DNA from: an uncultured Bilophila sp.
GTDB taxonomy: Bacteria > Desulfobacterota > Desulfovibrionia > Desulfovibrionales > Desulfovibrionaceae
DNA: 59,329 nucleotides
NCBI GenBank assembly: GCA_902373525.1
Contig: CABKMN010000010.1
Coordinates: 1 to 59,329, forward strand
Direction of reading: 5' to 3'
Shown here: positions 48,687-56,971 of the stretch, piece by piece
Layout: each line of letters starts with the position of its first letter
Numbering within the stretch: position 1 is the stretch's first letter
Translations under genes and position numbers: made by a program
The notes under the pieces: generated by a model
Databases searched by the model: none
What the model was told of the DNA's origin: nothing
The model's input: the letters and a program-made list of their open reading frames with translations, nothing else

Positions 48687-48737
48687 ACACACCTCGAATA
48701 TATGGGGTTGGCGGGGGCCTTTGCCCCCAGCCGTGGA

Positions 48738-48932
48738 TTAACGAAGTTTCAGGCCGCTTTGCTTTTCGATACTCTTGAGGGTGGGGAGGGGGATTTCCTT
48801 TTTCGGGTCGGGAACCGTTGTCTTTCCGGGCTTTGTGGGGTGCCGGAAGTGCCTGTGGCTTCCGGGCGTCCGGGGGATAACCTCAATCCAACCATCCTCT
48901 TTCAGCCGCTTGATGAGCTCTTTGCTCGTCAT
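48738..48932 (-). CDS. hicA: HicA-family mRNA interferase toxin
   Basis: The 64-residue protein has the HicA dsRNA-binding-like fold and active site: TSKELIKRLKEDGWIEVIPR, then TPGSHRHFRHPTKPGKTTVP with the catalytic His in GSHRHF. It ends in LPTLKSIEKQSGLKL. It is the first gene of the hicAB operon, directly after a strong promoter with operator-like repeats. The toxin looks intact. Confidence 0.95.
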   Translation of the reverse strand: MTSKELIKRLKEDGWIEVIPRTPGSHRHFRHPTKPGKTTVPDPKKEIPLPTLKSIEKQSGLKLR

Positions 48933-48952
48933 CCGGTGCCTCCTTCGTTCCG

Positions 48953-49015
48953 ATGTGTATTAAATACACATATCGTTGCCGTCTGTCAAGGTCTTATGTG
49001 TATTTTATGTGTATT
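48953..49015 (-). promoter_or_regulatory. hicAB promoter with palindromic operator and half-sites
   Basis: On the minus strand TTGACA (48,989-48,984), 17 bases, and TATTTA (48,966-48,961) form a near-consensus promoter. The 19-base palindrome ATGTGTATTaAATACACAT (48,953-48,971) covers the -10 box. Two further ATGTGTAT half-sites (48,996 and 49,008) lie 12 bases apart above the -35 box. HicB is the likely ligand. Confidence 0.8.
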
Positions 49016-49017
49016 TT

Positions 49018-49218
49018 CTACTCCACACGTTCCCGCCAGCCCCGCAGGTAGCGCAGGCAGTCCTTGCGGCGCACCCTCACGCCGCGCATCTTGCCGTTGC
49101 GCACGGCGGGCAACAAGCCGGCATTCACCAAATTATAAAAGTGCGACTGGCTGCACCCCAGCAGAGCGCAGGCTTCCCGCCAGTCCAATACAAAACCGTC
49201 TTCCTCGCGGCCTGCCAT
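49018..49218 (-). CDS. Small HTH/AlpA-like DNA-binding protein
   Basis: The 66-residue protein has a winged-helix-type pattern: FVLDWREACALLGCSQSHFY, then NLVNAGLLPAVRNGKMRGVR and VRRKDCLRYLRGW. This is the excisionase/AlpA-like family of small DNA binders. It follows the terminase large subunit by three bases, so it is part of the late operon. A role in DNA packaging or in control of the following island is possible. Confidence 0.7.
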   Translation of the reverse strand: MAGREEDGFVLDWREACALLGCSQSHFYNLVNAGLLPAVRNGKMRGVRVRRKDCLRYLRGWRERVE

Positions 49219-49221
49219 CCG

Positions 49222-51270
49222 TCACCTCCTCAGTCGAGCCAGTCTGTCCGCCACGTTTCGCGGGCCGGGACGCTGCGCGGACATGGGGACGGCGGGGACC
49301 GCCATCGGCGCAGGCTCCGTTTCCGAATGCTTCGGTTCCGGGCGTTCCCAGTTGCGGACGCCGAGTTCCCACGCGCAGACGAGCGCCATCACTTCGCAGT
49401 CCCAGAAATGGTTGGGGCGCTGGTGGGGGTTCTCCCAGACCAGCTTTTCGGGGTTGAACACCTCGGCGCACATCTCCCTGGCGTAGTCTGCCAGCAGTCC
49501 CCCTCCTTCGCCGATGCCCTGCCCCGTGTTCGCGTGCAGCCAGAAGGCGCCGGGGTCGCCGGGTTTGACGGAGAGCTTTTCCGCAAGGTCGCCCTTAAAG
49601 AACGTAGTGTCCACGCGCCGGAGCAGCACGCCGCCGGGGATTTTGATCTTGGAGCCTTTCGCGTCGGGGAAGAACTCAATGGGCGAGTAGCTCACCGGCG
49701 TGGCCATCCTCTGCTCTCCCTTGAACGGCATGGCCCGGCCTCCTTGTTGCGCGCACCATGCGTAGACCTGCTTCGTGCGTCCGGGCGCGCCCATCGCGTC
49801 GATGACGCAGGCGCTGACGCGGTATTCGTTGCCCTCGGCGTCGAGATAGACATTGCGCCAGAGGGTCTGGGAAAGAGCCTCGAACGTCGGCACGGTCCCG
49901 CAGCTGATGAGCCAGCTTTCCTCGGTTTCGCCGAAGCCGAACGCCCGGATGACGTAGCGGAAATACTTGGCCTGCGTGTCCACGCCCGCCACCAGCGCGG
50001 CCACGCGGGGCACGCCGTCGAAGCAACCGGGGACCCGGTTGCGCGGACGCGTGTCGCACAGGGCGAGAATGCCGTCTTCCTTGCGCTCGGAGCGGACTTC
50101 CTTCCACGGCTCGGCCTTGTACTGGTTCATGAAGTTCTTGAGGTCTTCGAGCCTGTTCGTCTTTTTCCACTTGAGGAAGGCGTGTGCCACTTCGGAAAGG
50201 GACACGAAATAGCTGTTCCACGCGGGCAGGTGGAAGCCGATCTTGACCGGCCTGTGCTGGTGCAGGTGAGCGAACAGCTCCAGCCCGGACGATTTCTCCA
50301 CCCAAAAGCCCTTGCGCACGGCCCGGTCGCGGTCGGCGTCCGTCCAGTGCGCATCGCAGTGCTCGCACTGGTATACGGCCAGCCGCCCGGCGAGCACCTT
50401 CTCGGGGTCCCGTTCCCCTTCCGGCCAGCGTATCCGGTCGAACGTCATGAGCTGCGCGGCTCCGCAGCAGGGGCAGATGACGTGGTACTCGAAGCGGGCA
50501 TGGGCTTCTTCCGAGTAGGCCGTCCAGATGGGGCCGTCTTCCGTTGTCGGCGTCGAGAGCTTGAAGATGAACCGCCGTTCCTTCCACGTGATCGTGCGCT
50601 TCTCGGCGAGGCTTTCCGACGTCGCCTCCTTGCGGGGGTTCTGGTACTTGTCCAGCTCGTCCAGCACGAGGATGCGGATGGGCTTGTTGCCAAGCCGGGA
50701 GACGGAACCGGACCAGCCCAGATAGATGGGCATGTGCTTGAGGTTGATGCGGATGCTTGAGGCGTCGTCGACGGCGCCGGAGAGGAAGCCGCGCAGGTGC
50801 CGCGAGTCCTGAATCATGGGCAGGATACGGTCCCTGGCGTTTTCCTTGGCCGTGATTTCGTCCGGGAAGACGACCATAGCCGGGCCGGGCGAGAGGTCGA
50901 TCATCTGGGCGAGCACGTTGAGAGCGGCCTCGGAGCCGCCCGTCTGCGGCGTCTTGCACAGGATGACAACTTCAACGCCGGGGAAACGGGCCGCGTCCAT
51001 CACGCCGACCAGATACGGCGTGAAGATGTTCTGCCACATCCCCGGCAGAGACGACATGCGGACCACGCGGTACCGCTCCACCCACTTGCTGGGCGGCAGC
51101 CACTTTTGACGGCGCATGACCGTCCGCTCCGCCTTGGAGAAGGCAAAGCGGTAAGGGGACCCGCCCGCAAGAGCGCGGGCGAGTCCTTTGGGAAGCCACG
51201 AAGGGGCCTCCGCCAGCCGGACGCTGACGTCAGCTTTCTTCCGGTTCGGGTTTGAGGGACGGATCGTCAA
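49222..51270 (-). CDS. Terminase large subunit (GpA family)
   Basis: The 682-residue protein is a lambda gpA-type terminase that cuts and pumps DNA. The ATPase part shows VEVVILCKTPQTGGSEAALN and PIRILVLDELDKYQNPRKEA. A zinc-like CPCCGA..CEHC element is near residues 265-310, and a nuclease part follows: VAALVAGVDTQAKYFRYVIR, then ACVIDAMGAPGRTKQVYAWC and FWDCEVMALVCAWELG. The start seems to be TTG 51,270, with GAGG six bases before, overlapping the small subunit by 41 bases. GpA terminases normally go with cos-type packaging. Confidence 0.94.
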   Translation of the reverse strand: MTIRPSNPNRKKADVSVRLAEAPSWLPKGLARALAGGSPYRFAFSKAERTVMRRQKWLPPSKWVERYRVVRMSSLPGMWQNIFTPYLVGVMDAARFPGVEVVILCKTPQTGGSEAALNVLAQMIDLSPGPAMVVFPDEITAKENARDRILPMIQDSRHLRGFLSGAVDDASSIRINLKHMPIYLGWSGSVSRLGNKPIRILVLDELDKYQNPRKEATSESLAEKRTITWKERRFIFKLSTPTTEDGPIWTAYSEEAHARFEYHVICPCCGAAQLMTFDRIRWPEGERDPEKVLAGRLAVYQCEHCDAHWTDADRDRAVRKGFWVEKSSGLELFAHLHQHRPVKIGFHLPAWNSYFVSLSEVAHAFLKWKKTNRLEDLKNFMNQYKAEPWKEVRSERKEDGILALCDTRPRNRVPGCFDGVPRVAALVAGVDTQAKYFRYVIRAFGFGETEESWLISCGTVPTFEALSQTLWRNVYLDAEGNEYRVSACVIDAMGAPGRTKQVYAWCAQQGGRAMPFKGEQRMATPVSYSPIEFFPDAKGSKIKIPGGVLLRRVDTTFFKGDLAEKLSVKPGDPGAFWLHANTGQGIGEGGGLLADYAREMCAEVFNPEKLVWENPHQRPNHFWDCEVMALVCAWELGVRNWERPEPKHSETEPAPMAVPAVPMSAQRPGPRNVADRLARLRR

Positions 51271-51997
51271 GGTTGACCTCTATCTCCATCGGCTGGGCAT
51301 AACGGTTGCTCAGGTTGTCGATAATCGCTTCGACCTTCCGGAGGAAGTGATGCGCCTGTTTCGGATCGCCACCCACGGCGTCGATGAGATCGAGCGCGCT
51401 GGCCTCGAACGCCGACTTGAGCCCGGAATTGAGCGTGACGGCCCGGGCCGCCAGCTCCTGCTCCACCATATCGCGGGGAATGTACTTGCCCTCGGCGACG
51501 TCGGCGGCCAGTTCCTTGCGCCTGGCCTCGGCTTCCTTGATGCGGATGTCCGCATTGTCCTTGCGGCGGACCCGTTCCTCGGCCTCCTGAGCCACCATCT
51601 CCGGCGTCTCGGCCATCGGCAGCGTGGTTCCATACTTGTTGACGTTGACCACGCTGAAGGTAAGGTCCGCGTTGCGCCGCAGGATGCCCTTCCGTATATC
51701 CTGATACAGTTTGCTTTTTTTGATCTTCCTGCCGTTCTTGAGCAGGTGTTCGAGTACGTCCGTTGCCGTTTTCAGCGTTTCGCGCTTTTCCGTCGTGCCC
51801 ATTTGAGCATCCTCCAGCATTCTGTTTGCACGCTGGAGCGCCGCGAGATTGGCATTGCTGGGGTCGTCTTTGACCGCCTTCTTTGCGGCTTCTTTGGCTT
51901 TCAGGAGGACGAGTATATCCGTGCCCTTGCTCTGTTCGAGCATGGCTTCAATCTGCGCGGCGCGGTCGCCAGCGGCGTTTTCTTCTCTATCGGACAT
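51230..51997 (-). CDS. Terminase small subunit / packaging protein
   Basis: The 255-residue protein precedes the large subunit. It is highly charged and helical: LLKAKEAAKKAVKDDPSNAN, LQRANRMLEDAQMG, then VAQEAEERVRRKDNADIRIK and a long coiled stretch. The pattern fits the larger small-terminase-type proteins found before GpA enzymes in phages of Desulfovibrio relatives. An acidic end (DDPSLKPEPEES) may contact the large subunit. ATG 51,997 follows AGGAGACC. Confidence 0.65.
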   Translation of the reverse strand: MSDREENAAGDRAAQIEAMLEQSKGTDILVLLKAKEAAKKAVKDDPSNANLAALQRANRMLEDAQMGTTEKRETLKTATDVLEHLLKNGRKIKKSKLYQDIRKGILRRNADLTFSVVNVNKYGTTLPMAETPEMVAQEAEERVRRKDNADIRIKEAEARRKELAADVAEGKYIPRDMVEQELAARAVTLNSGLKSAFEASALDLIDAVGGDPKQAHHFLRKVEAIIDNLSNRYAQPMEIEVNLDDPSLKPEPEES

Positions 51998-52188
51998 GCC
52001 TCGGTCTCCTATCTGATGCTTATGGTTTCCATACGCCTCCCTTGACTGGTCGTTGCCGGGAGGCTAGACACAACGGTGGATGGTGGGATTGGGCCTAGCC
52101 TGATTCCTCTGCCCGGGGCGGTAGCGTCAAACCGCCCCTTTTTTATTGCGCTACGTCATAGCTGCCTCCCCTTCGTACTGCGGCATAC
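51998..52188. other. Gene-free leader before terminase genes; cos candidate
   Basis: The stretch contains an inverted repeat GCCTCCC/GGGAGGC (52,035-52,064) and a hairpin GGGGCGGT/ACCGCCCC (52,115-52,138) with six T residues on the plus strand (52,139-52,144). The place, just upstream of the small terminase, is where lambda-like phages have cos. I see no longer gene; tiny frames of 7 and 11 codons exist but cannot be supported. Confidence 0.35.
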
Positions 52189-53562
52189 CTATCCCTCCAG
52201 AATGTTTTCCCATCTCTGTATCCGTTCGCCAATCCAGCGCATAACTGGGACCGCCATGCTGTTACCGAGTGCCTTGTATCGCGCGGAATCCGAGGCTCCG
52301 GGGATGAGCGTATAATCGTCCGGGAAGCCCTGGAGACGTTCACACTCGCGGGGAGTGAGCCGGCGGACGCCGTAGGCTGTTCCTGCGAGTGCTTCGGCTT
52401 CCACCCTACTGTTGCCTGTGCGGCTATATGACGGGCCGGAGCTTCCTATCGTCGGTGCAACTTCCGTAAAAACCATTGGCGTATTTCTTCCGCTTGCGTT
52501 GCTGTTTCGGTTCAGCGTTCCGCACATGTCTCCAGTGCGTACTTCGCCGATCTGATTCTGCGCAAAGGCGACGGCCTGGGGAGCTTTCGTATCAATCGTG
52601 TAGACTGAACCGTCCTCAAGGTATTCCTTGCCCTGGGGGCCAGCGTCGGGGCCGCGCCCGATGCAATGCGGGTGAATCGCGACAACCGTCATTCCCCGAT
52701 CCGCGCACGGGGAAGAGTCGTGTCGCAAGGTCAGCGAGCCGGTGATGCCCCCGTATTGGGAAACAACCAACTTTTCTTGCTGGGCATCGTTGTCACCATA
52801 GGGTCGTGTCGTGAGAGGAGGACAAATCAGATTGTGGTGTTCGTCTCCGGCAGGGCCACTGGTTCCCCTGCTCCACTTGCACGACATTGCCTGATTTACG
52901 ATCTCGGGGACATAGAATCCTCCCTGTGCTCGGTTGTCGTCCGCGCCACCCGCTCCAAGGCTTCGTGTAATTGCCTTGGTAATGTCCTGCCCCGTTTTTC
53001 TGCGCGGCGGAGTATCCCGGCGCAGGCCGTGGGGCTCAAAAAGTACCGCGACGGCAGGTCGCCAGTCTCCAAGATATCCGACAATGAAGACTCGACGACG
53101 GCGCTGGGGAACTCCGAAGAATTGAGCGTCCAGGATTCTGTAGGCAAGATGATACCCGCAGTCAGCCAACGCCTGGGCAAAGGAACCGAAGTCGATCCCG
53201 GCGTTCGTTGACAAGCATCCGGGAACATTTTCCCAAAGCAGCCAGCGCGGTGCGATTTCACGAGCCAGGCGGATAAAGTCGAGGGCCAATCCGCTGCGCT
53301 CTCCAGACAGCCCGGCTCTCTTTCCGGCGACGGAGAAATCTTGGCAGGGAGTCCCACCGACCAGAAGGTTAACTGTTCCACGATATTCCCTCCCGTCAAT
53401 TTTTGTCATGTCCCCGACATTGGGCACGTCGGGGTAGTGATGCGCAAGCACGGCGCATGGGAACTTTTCGATCTCGGCAAAGGCCACTGCCTCCCATCCC
53501 AAAGACTTCCAAGCGACGGTTGCCGCTTCGATACCGGAGCAGACGGAGAAATAGCGTATCAT
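52189..53562 (-). CDS. DNA (cytosine-5) methyltransferase
   Basis: The 457-residue protein is a C5-methyltransferase: YFSVCSGIEAATVAWKSLGW (motif I), LLVGGTPCQDFSVAGKRAGL with the catalytic Cys73 in PCQ (motif IV), WLLWENVPGCLSTN (motif VI), and QRRRRVFIVGYLGDW (motif VIII). It ends with RRLTPRECERLQGFPDDY and GNSMAVPVMRWIG. The target-recognition region (about 215-380) is long. There is no restriction enzyme nearby, so it probably protects phage DNA from host enzymes. It overlaps the small NUMOD4-like gene by four bases. Confidence 0.94.
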   Translation of the reverse strand: MIRYFSVCSGIEAATVAWKSLGWEAVAFAEIEKFPCAVLAHHYPDVPNVGDMTKIDGREYRGTVNLLVGGTPCQDFSVAGKRAGLSGERSGLALDFIRLAREIAPRWLLWENVPGCLSTNAGIDFGSFAQALADCGYHLAYRILDAQFFGVPQRRRRVFIVGYLGDWRPAVAVLFEPHGLRRDTPPRRKTGQDITKAITRSLGAGGADDNRAQGGFYVPEIVNQAMSCKWSRGTSGPAGDEHHNLICPPLTTRPYGDNDAQQEKLVVSQYGGITGSLTLRHDSSPCADRGMTVVAIHPHCIGRGPDAGPQGKEYLEDGSVYTIDTKAPQAVAFAQNQIGEVRTGDMCGTLNRNSNASGRNTPMVFTEVAPTIGSSGPSYSRTGNSRVEAEALAGTAYGVRRLTPRECERLQGFPDDYTLIPGASDSARYKALGNSMAVPVMRWIGERIQRWENILEG

Positions 53563-53846
53563 ATGCTCCCCGCAGCATTCATCCGCGCATGCATGTCCGC
53601 AAGTTCCGTCTCGAGCCTGCGTATTTTGGTCACCAGAGCCTCGGTGTCATGTTGCTGAGGTGCCGGCAGTTTCACGCCGAACGTCACATCGTACAGCTTT
53701 CTGACGTCCTTCCATTCTTGGCGTCCGCGACACCATAGCAAGGCGAGCACGCCTATTTCCACAGTGCGCCGGTCCTTCTTTCTGCGGATGTCTCCAGAAT
53801 CGCTCATTTCGTAGTCGCTGGCCGAGGGGATTGTTTTCCACTCCAT
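53559..53846 (-). CDS. NUMOD4-like small protein without HNH domain
   Basis: The 95-residue protein begins MEWKTIPSASDYEMSDSGDI, then RRKKDRRTVEIGVL. The WK.I....YE.SD.G.IRR pattern is the NUMOD4 motif, which normally precedes an HNH homing nuclease. Here no HNH follows; instead there is a helical part with VTKIRRLETELADMHARMN. It lies between two methyltransferase genes and is coupled to both. It may bind DNA at the methylation targets. Confidence 0.65.
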   Translation of the reverse strand: MEWKTIPSASDYEMSDSGDIRRKKDRRTVEIGVLALLWCRGRQEWKDVRKLYDVTFGVKLPAPQQHDTEALVTKIRRLETELADMHARMNAAGSI

Positions 53847-53857
53847 TTTTATACTCC

Positions 53858-55180
53858 TCAATGCAGTATTGCGCCGTCAGCTTCGCGCAGGGCTTGTCCG
53901 CCGGTGTAGTCCTGCCAGCGGCGGATGATGACTTCGGCGAAGCGCGGGTCCAGTTCCATCGTGCGGCAGCTGCGGCCCAACAGCTCACAGGCCATCAGCG
54001 TCGAGCCGGAGCCGCCGAACGGGTCCAGCACCAGCCCTTTGGCCGGAGACGAGTTGGCCACCATGCGCTCGATGAGCGCCACCGGCTTTGTCGTGGGGTG
54101 CAGATCGGACTTGGCGGGCTTGGGGACGGAGATGATTGAGCTGGCCAGTTCTTCGATGGATAAGGCTTCCCCACGCAGCCGGTAGAGCTTTCCGTCAATC
54201 ATGAGCTGCCAGCTGCCGTCGGCCATCGGCGTCAGCGCGTCGAGGCAGGATTCGTAGATCGTCTTCTGCTTGCGGTTGCCGTACCAGCGATGCGCGACCC
54301 CGGGACGCCAGCCGTAGAGGATCGGCTCATGCTGGAAATGGTAGTCGCCACGGCCCAGCACAGCGCTTTGCTTGCGCCAGATAAGGCAGGCGGCCAGCTT
54401 GAAGCCGGACTGGATGAACGCCCGGCGGAAGGCCATGCCGTCTCCGGCTTCGGAGTGCGCGACGTAAACCCCGCCGCCCGGGCGCACCGTTTCGAACATG
54501 ACACGGTGAACGGCCAGCAGGAACTGGTCGAAGTCGACGGCGGACATCTTGTCGTTCTTGATTTTGCCAGCCTTGCCGCTGTAGTCGACGTTGTAGGGCG
54601 GGTCCGTCCAGATCATGTCGGCGAGCTCCTCTCCCATCAAGCGGCGCATGTCCGCACGGCTGGTCGAGTCGCCGCACATGAGCCGATGACGACCCAATAG
54701 CCACACTTCGCCGTCGCGTACCTGCGGTTCATCCGGAGGCTCGGGGATATCGTCAGAGTCTTTATCCGTGCCCCCGTCGAGTTGCATGAGCATTTCGTCC
54801 AGCTCGCGCTGGTCAAAGCCGGTCAGACTGAGATCGTATGAGGCGAGCTGCAGGGCTTGCAGTTCGCGCAAGAGTGCTTCGTCGTCCCAGTCAGCCCACG
54901 TTGCCGAGCGGTTGATCATGATGCGGAAGGCCCGCACCTGTTCCAGAGACATGTCGTCCACGGTGATGACCGGCACGGTGTCCAGCCCCAGAGCCATCGC
55001 CGCCTTGAGCCGGAGGTGCCCATCAACGAGGTCGCCGGTACTTTTGGCCAGCACGGGAACGCGGAATCCGAATTCGCGAATGACAGCCACCATGCGCGGT
55101 ACGGCGGCATCATTTTTCCGTGGGTTGTTTTCGTAGGGGACAAGGCGTTCAATCGGCCATTGTTCGATTACAGGGTCCAC
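53858..55180 (-). CDS. ParB-like/N6-adenine or N4-cytosine DNA methyltransferase fusion
   Basis: The 440-residue protein joins a ParB/sulfiredoxin-like N-terminal domain (ERLVPYENNPRKNDAAVPRM, GDLVDGHLRLKAAMALGLD) to a DNA methylase. The methylase has WTDPPYNVDYSG (DPPY motif IV) and, near the end, LVLDPFGGSGSTLMACELLG (motif I), so the motif order is beta-like. I chose GTG 55,180, six bases after a GGGGG site, rather than TTG 55,192. Such fusions are common in phages and probably modify phage DNA. The base methylated cannot be decided by eye. Confidence 0.9.
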   Translation of the reverse strand: MDPVIEQWPIERLVPYENNPRKNDAAVPRMVAVIREFGFRVPVLAKSTGDLVDGHLRLKAAMALGLDTVPVITVDDMSLEQVRAFRIMINRSATWADWDDEALLRELQALQLASYDLSLTGFDQRELDEMLMQLDGGTDKDSDDIPEPPDEPQVRDGEVWLLGRHRLMCGDSTSRADMRRLMGEELADMIWTDPPYNVDYSGKAGKIKNDKMSAVDFDQFLLAVHRVMFETVRPGGGVYVAHSEAGDGMAFRRAFIQSGFKLAACLIWRKQSAVLGRGDYHFQHEPILYGWRPGVAHRWYGNRKQKTIYESCLDALTPMADGSWQLMIDGKLYRLRGEALSIEELASSIISVPKPAKSDLHPTTKPVALIERMVANSSPAKGLVLDPFGGSGSTLMACELLGRSCRTMELDPRFAEVIIRRWQDYTGGQALREADGAILH

Positions 55181-55182
55181 AT

Positions 55183-56703
55183 TTACCCCCAAATAAACAA
55201 AAAGTTGCGGGACGTGATTTCACTGTCCTTATGCCCGGACAACCAGTCCCAGACGGATTCGGAAGAGTCCTGCAGATGTAGAAACGCCTGCATGTCATCC
55301 GGATGTGCCGCCGCCCATCTGTGGTCATATCGCCATTCCCAGCCGCCGTTGCCGTCGCGGACGAACCGAATCGGCTTACCCCGCCAGAGCCGAGCGAAGG
55401 AAAGGACATCGGCAGGGATGGCGGAACGGGGAAGGTAGTCGGGGAGAGAAAGACCATCCTCTCCCCCAACAACGGCATTGCCATCGGACAAAGCTCCCAC
55501 CGCCCCCGGTTGCGGCTGTACGGGGGCCTCGTGGGTATCATCCATCGGGCATGATGCCGGACAGCCGCCGCGGAGCCACTCACGAATGTCCACACCCTTG
55601 GCAAAGGCTTCACCGGGGTCCTTACCGTCGGGAACGGGCCAAATCCGGGCCTGCGGGTAGCGGTCGCGCCACCAGAGCCAGTTCTTCGCCGTCGGAATCG
55701 TCCCGTCCGGCTTGGCGTCCCAGTCCATGACCATGAGGATTCTTGCCGCCGCCGAGAGCGCGGCGTGGGCTGCGGCATCGGGCTTTCCGGAAGCCGTGAG
55801 GATGGAGAGCGCGCCGACCTTGCCGCCGCTGGCGTGGTGGATGAGCATGGCGTCCAGCTCGGATTCGACTACGGCCCACGTTGCCAGCTCCGGAACCACG
55901 CCGATGGGCGCAAGCCGCAGCGGTGCCGAGTACGGCGGCGCAGGCTGGGCGATGAGGATGTACTTGTCTTCGCCCTCTGCCAGATCGGTGTTGCGCTTGC
56001 GGATGCGGATGCGCAGGGCCTGCGTGTGGGTATCGTCGCTCCAGCAGGGAATGGTGATGCCGCGAGGGATGCGCAGCGCACGGACAAGTTTACCGTCGCG
56101 CTCCTTGGGCTGGAGGCCGAACGCGGAACGCTGCCGATAGATGCACGTCCCCTCCTTGTCCTCGCCTTCGATGTAGCCCAGCCCGTAGCGGCGGACGGCC
56201 TCCAGAGGCAAACCTCGCTTGGCGAGATAGCTCAGGACGGCTGGCGTCTCCAGAAGGCGCGTGTGGGCCTCTGAGGCCAGCTTGGTGGCCTGCGTGGTCC
56301 ATGCATCCGGAGGCGTAGCGTAGGACGTGGGTGTCCACGTGTCCGTGTTGCGGGCAGGCAGAGGGCGCAGGGGGCGGTACTTCCGGCGTTCCTCCTGCGT
56401 GCGTTCGGGGAGGTCAATCCGCAGCTCATCGCACGCTTCCCGGAACGTCAGCCCTCCGGCCCACATCAGCAGCTCGATGGCGTCGCCACCAGCCTCGCAA
56501 TGCCGCGGGCAAGCCCACGTCCCGGTGATGCCGTTCTGCATGGCGATGTGCCCACCGGGCTGCTCGGGGAAGACGCAGAAACGATCCTTACCGCCACACT
56601 TCGGGCAAGGGGAATGATACTCTCCACCGAAACGGGCGCTGGCCTTCTTGATCTTGGTTCCGTCTACGAAACGCCGCAGAATGTCGAGAATGACGTCGCT
56701 CAT
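55183..56703 (-). CDS. Toprim-domain phage primase
   Basis: The 506-residue protein starts with a zinc-ribbon (YHSPCPKCGGKDRFCVFPEQ, TWACPRHCEAGGDAIELLMW) as in CHC2-type primases. The Toprim part is near residues 270-345: LATWAVVESELDAMLIHHAS, then ILMVMDWDAKPDGTIPTAKN. The C-terminus has two Trp-rich pieces. It makes primers for phage replication. The ribosome site lies in the outer repeat of the origin-like stretch next to it. A D5-type helicase is the next gene upstream, so the two act together. Confidence 0.88.
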   Translation of the reverse strand: MSDVILDILRRFVDGTKIKKASARFGGEYHSPCPKCGGKDRFCVFPEQPGGHIAMQNGITGTWACPRHCEAGGDAIELLMWAGGLTFREACDELRIDLPERTQEERRKYRPLRPLPARNTDTWTPTSYATPPDAWTTQATKLASEAHTRLLETPAVLSYLAKRGLPLEAVRRYGLGYIEGEDKEGTCIYRQRSAFGLQPKERDGKLVRALRIPRGITIPCWSDDTHTQALRIRIRKRNTDLAEGEDKYILIAQPAPPYSAPLRLAPIGVVPELATWAVVESELDAMLIHHASGGKVGALSILTASGKPDAAAHAALSAAARILMVMDWDAKPDGTIPTAKNWLWWRDRYPQARIWPVPDGKDPGEAFAKGVDIREWLRGGCPASCPMDDTHEAPVQPQPGAVGALSDGNAVVGGEDGLSLPDYLPRSAIPADVLSFARLWRGKPIRFVRDGNGGWEWRYDHRWAAAHPDDMQAFLHLQDSSESVWDWLSGHKDSEITSRNFLFIWG

Positions 56704-56971
56704 CGGTTCAATCCTCCCACGCTCCCATGAAGTTCCCAACCAAGAATTGCCTTCAATATCCTTCTTTTCTTATCTTTCTTTCTCTCTATGGGAGGATGGG
56801 AGGATATACACACAGCACGCAAATACGCGCATGATCGCGCATGTGCGCATGCGGGGTTCTGTGTGTATATCCTCCCACGCTCCCATTTTTGGAAAAGTAT
56901 ATGACTTATCAACATGTTATAAAAATAAAACGTGGGATTTTCGTGGGAGGATGGGAGGATCGAACCGTACA
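56704..56971. other. Candidate phage replication origin with nested inverted repeats
   Basis: Four copies of TGGGAG-(GA/CG)-TGGGAGGAT lie as two nested inverted pairs. The inner arms are 56,788-56,815 and 56,859-56,886 (26 of 28 match), around three GCGCAT units. The outer arms are 56,705-56,731 and 56,940-56,966 (23 of 27 match). The part 56,887-56,939 is AT-rich and holds TTATCAACA (56,906), one base from a DnaA box. The place between primase and helicase genes fits a P4-like origin. No supported gene lies in this stretch. Confidence 0.65.
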
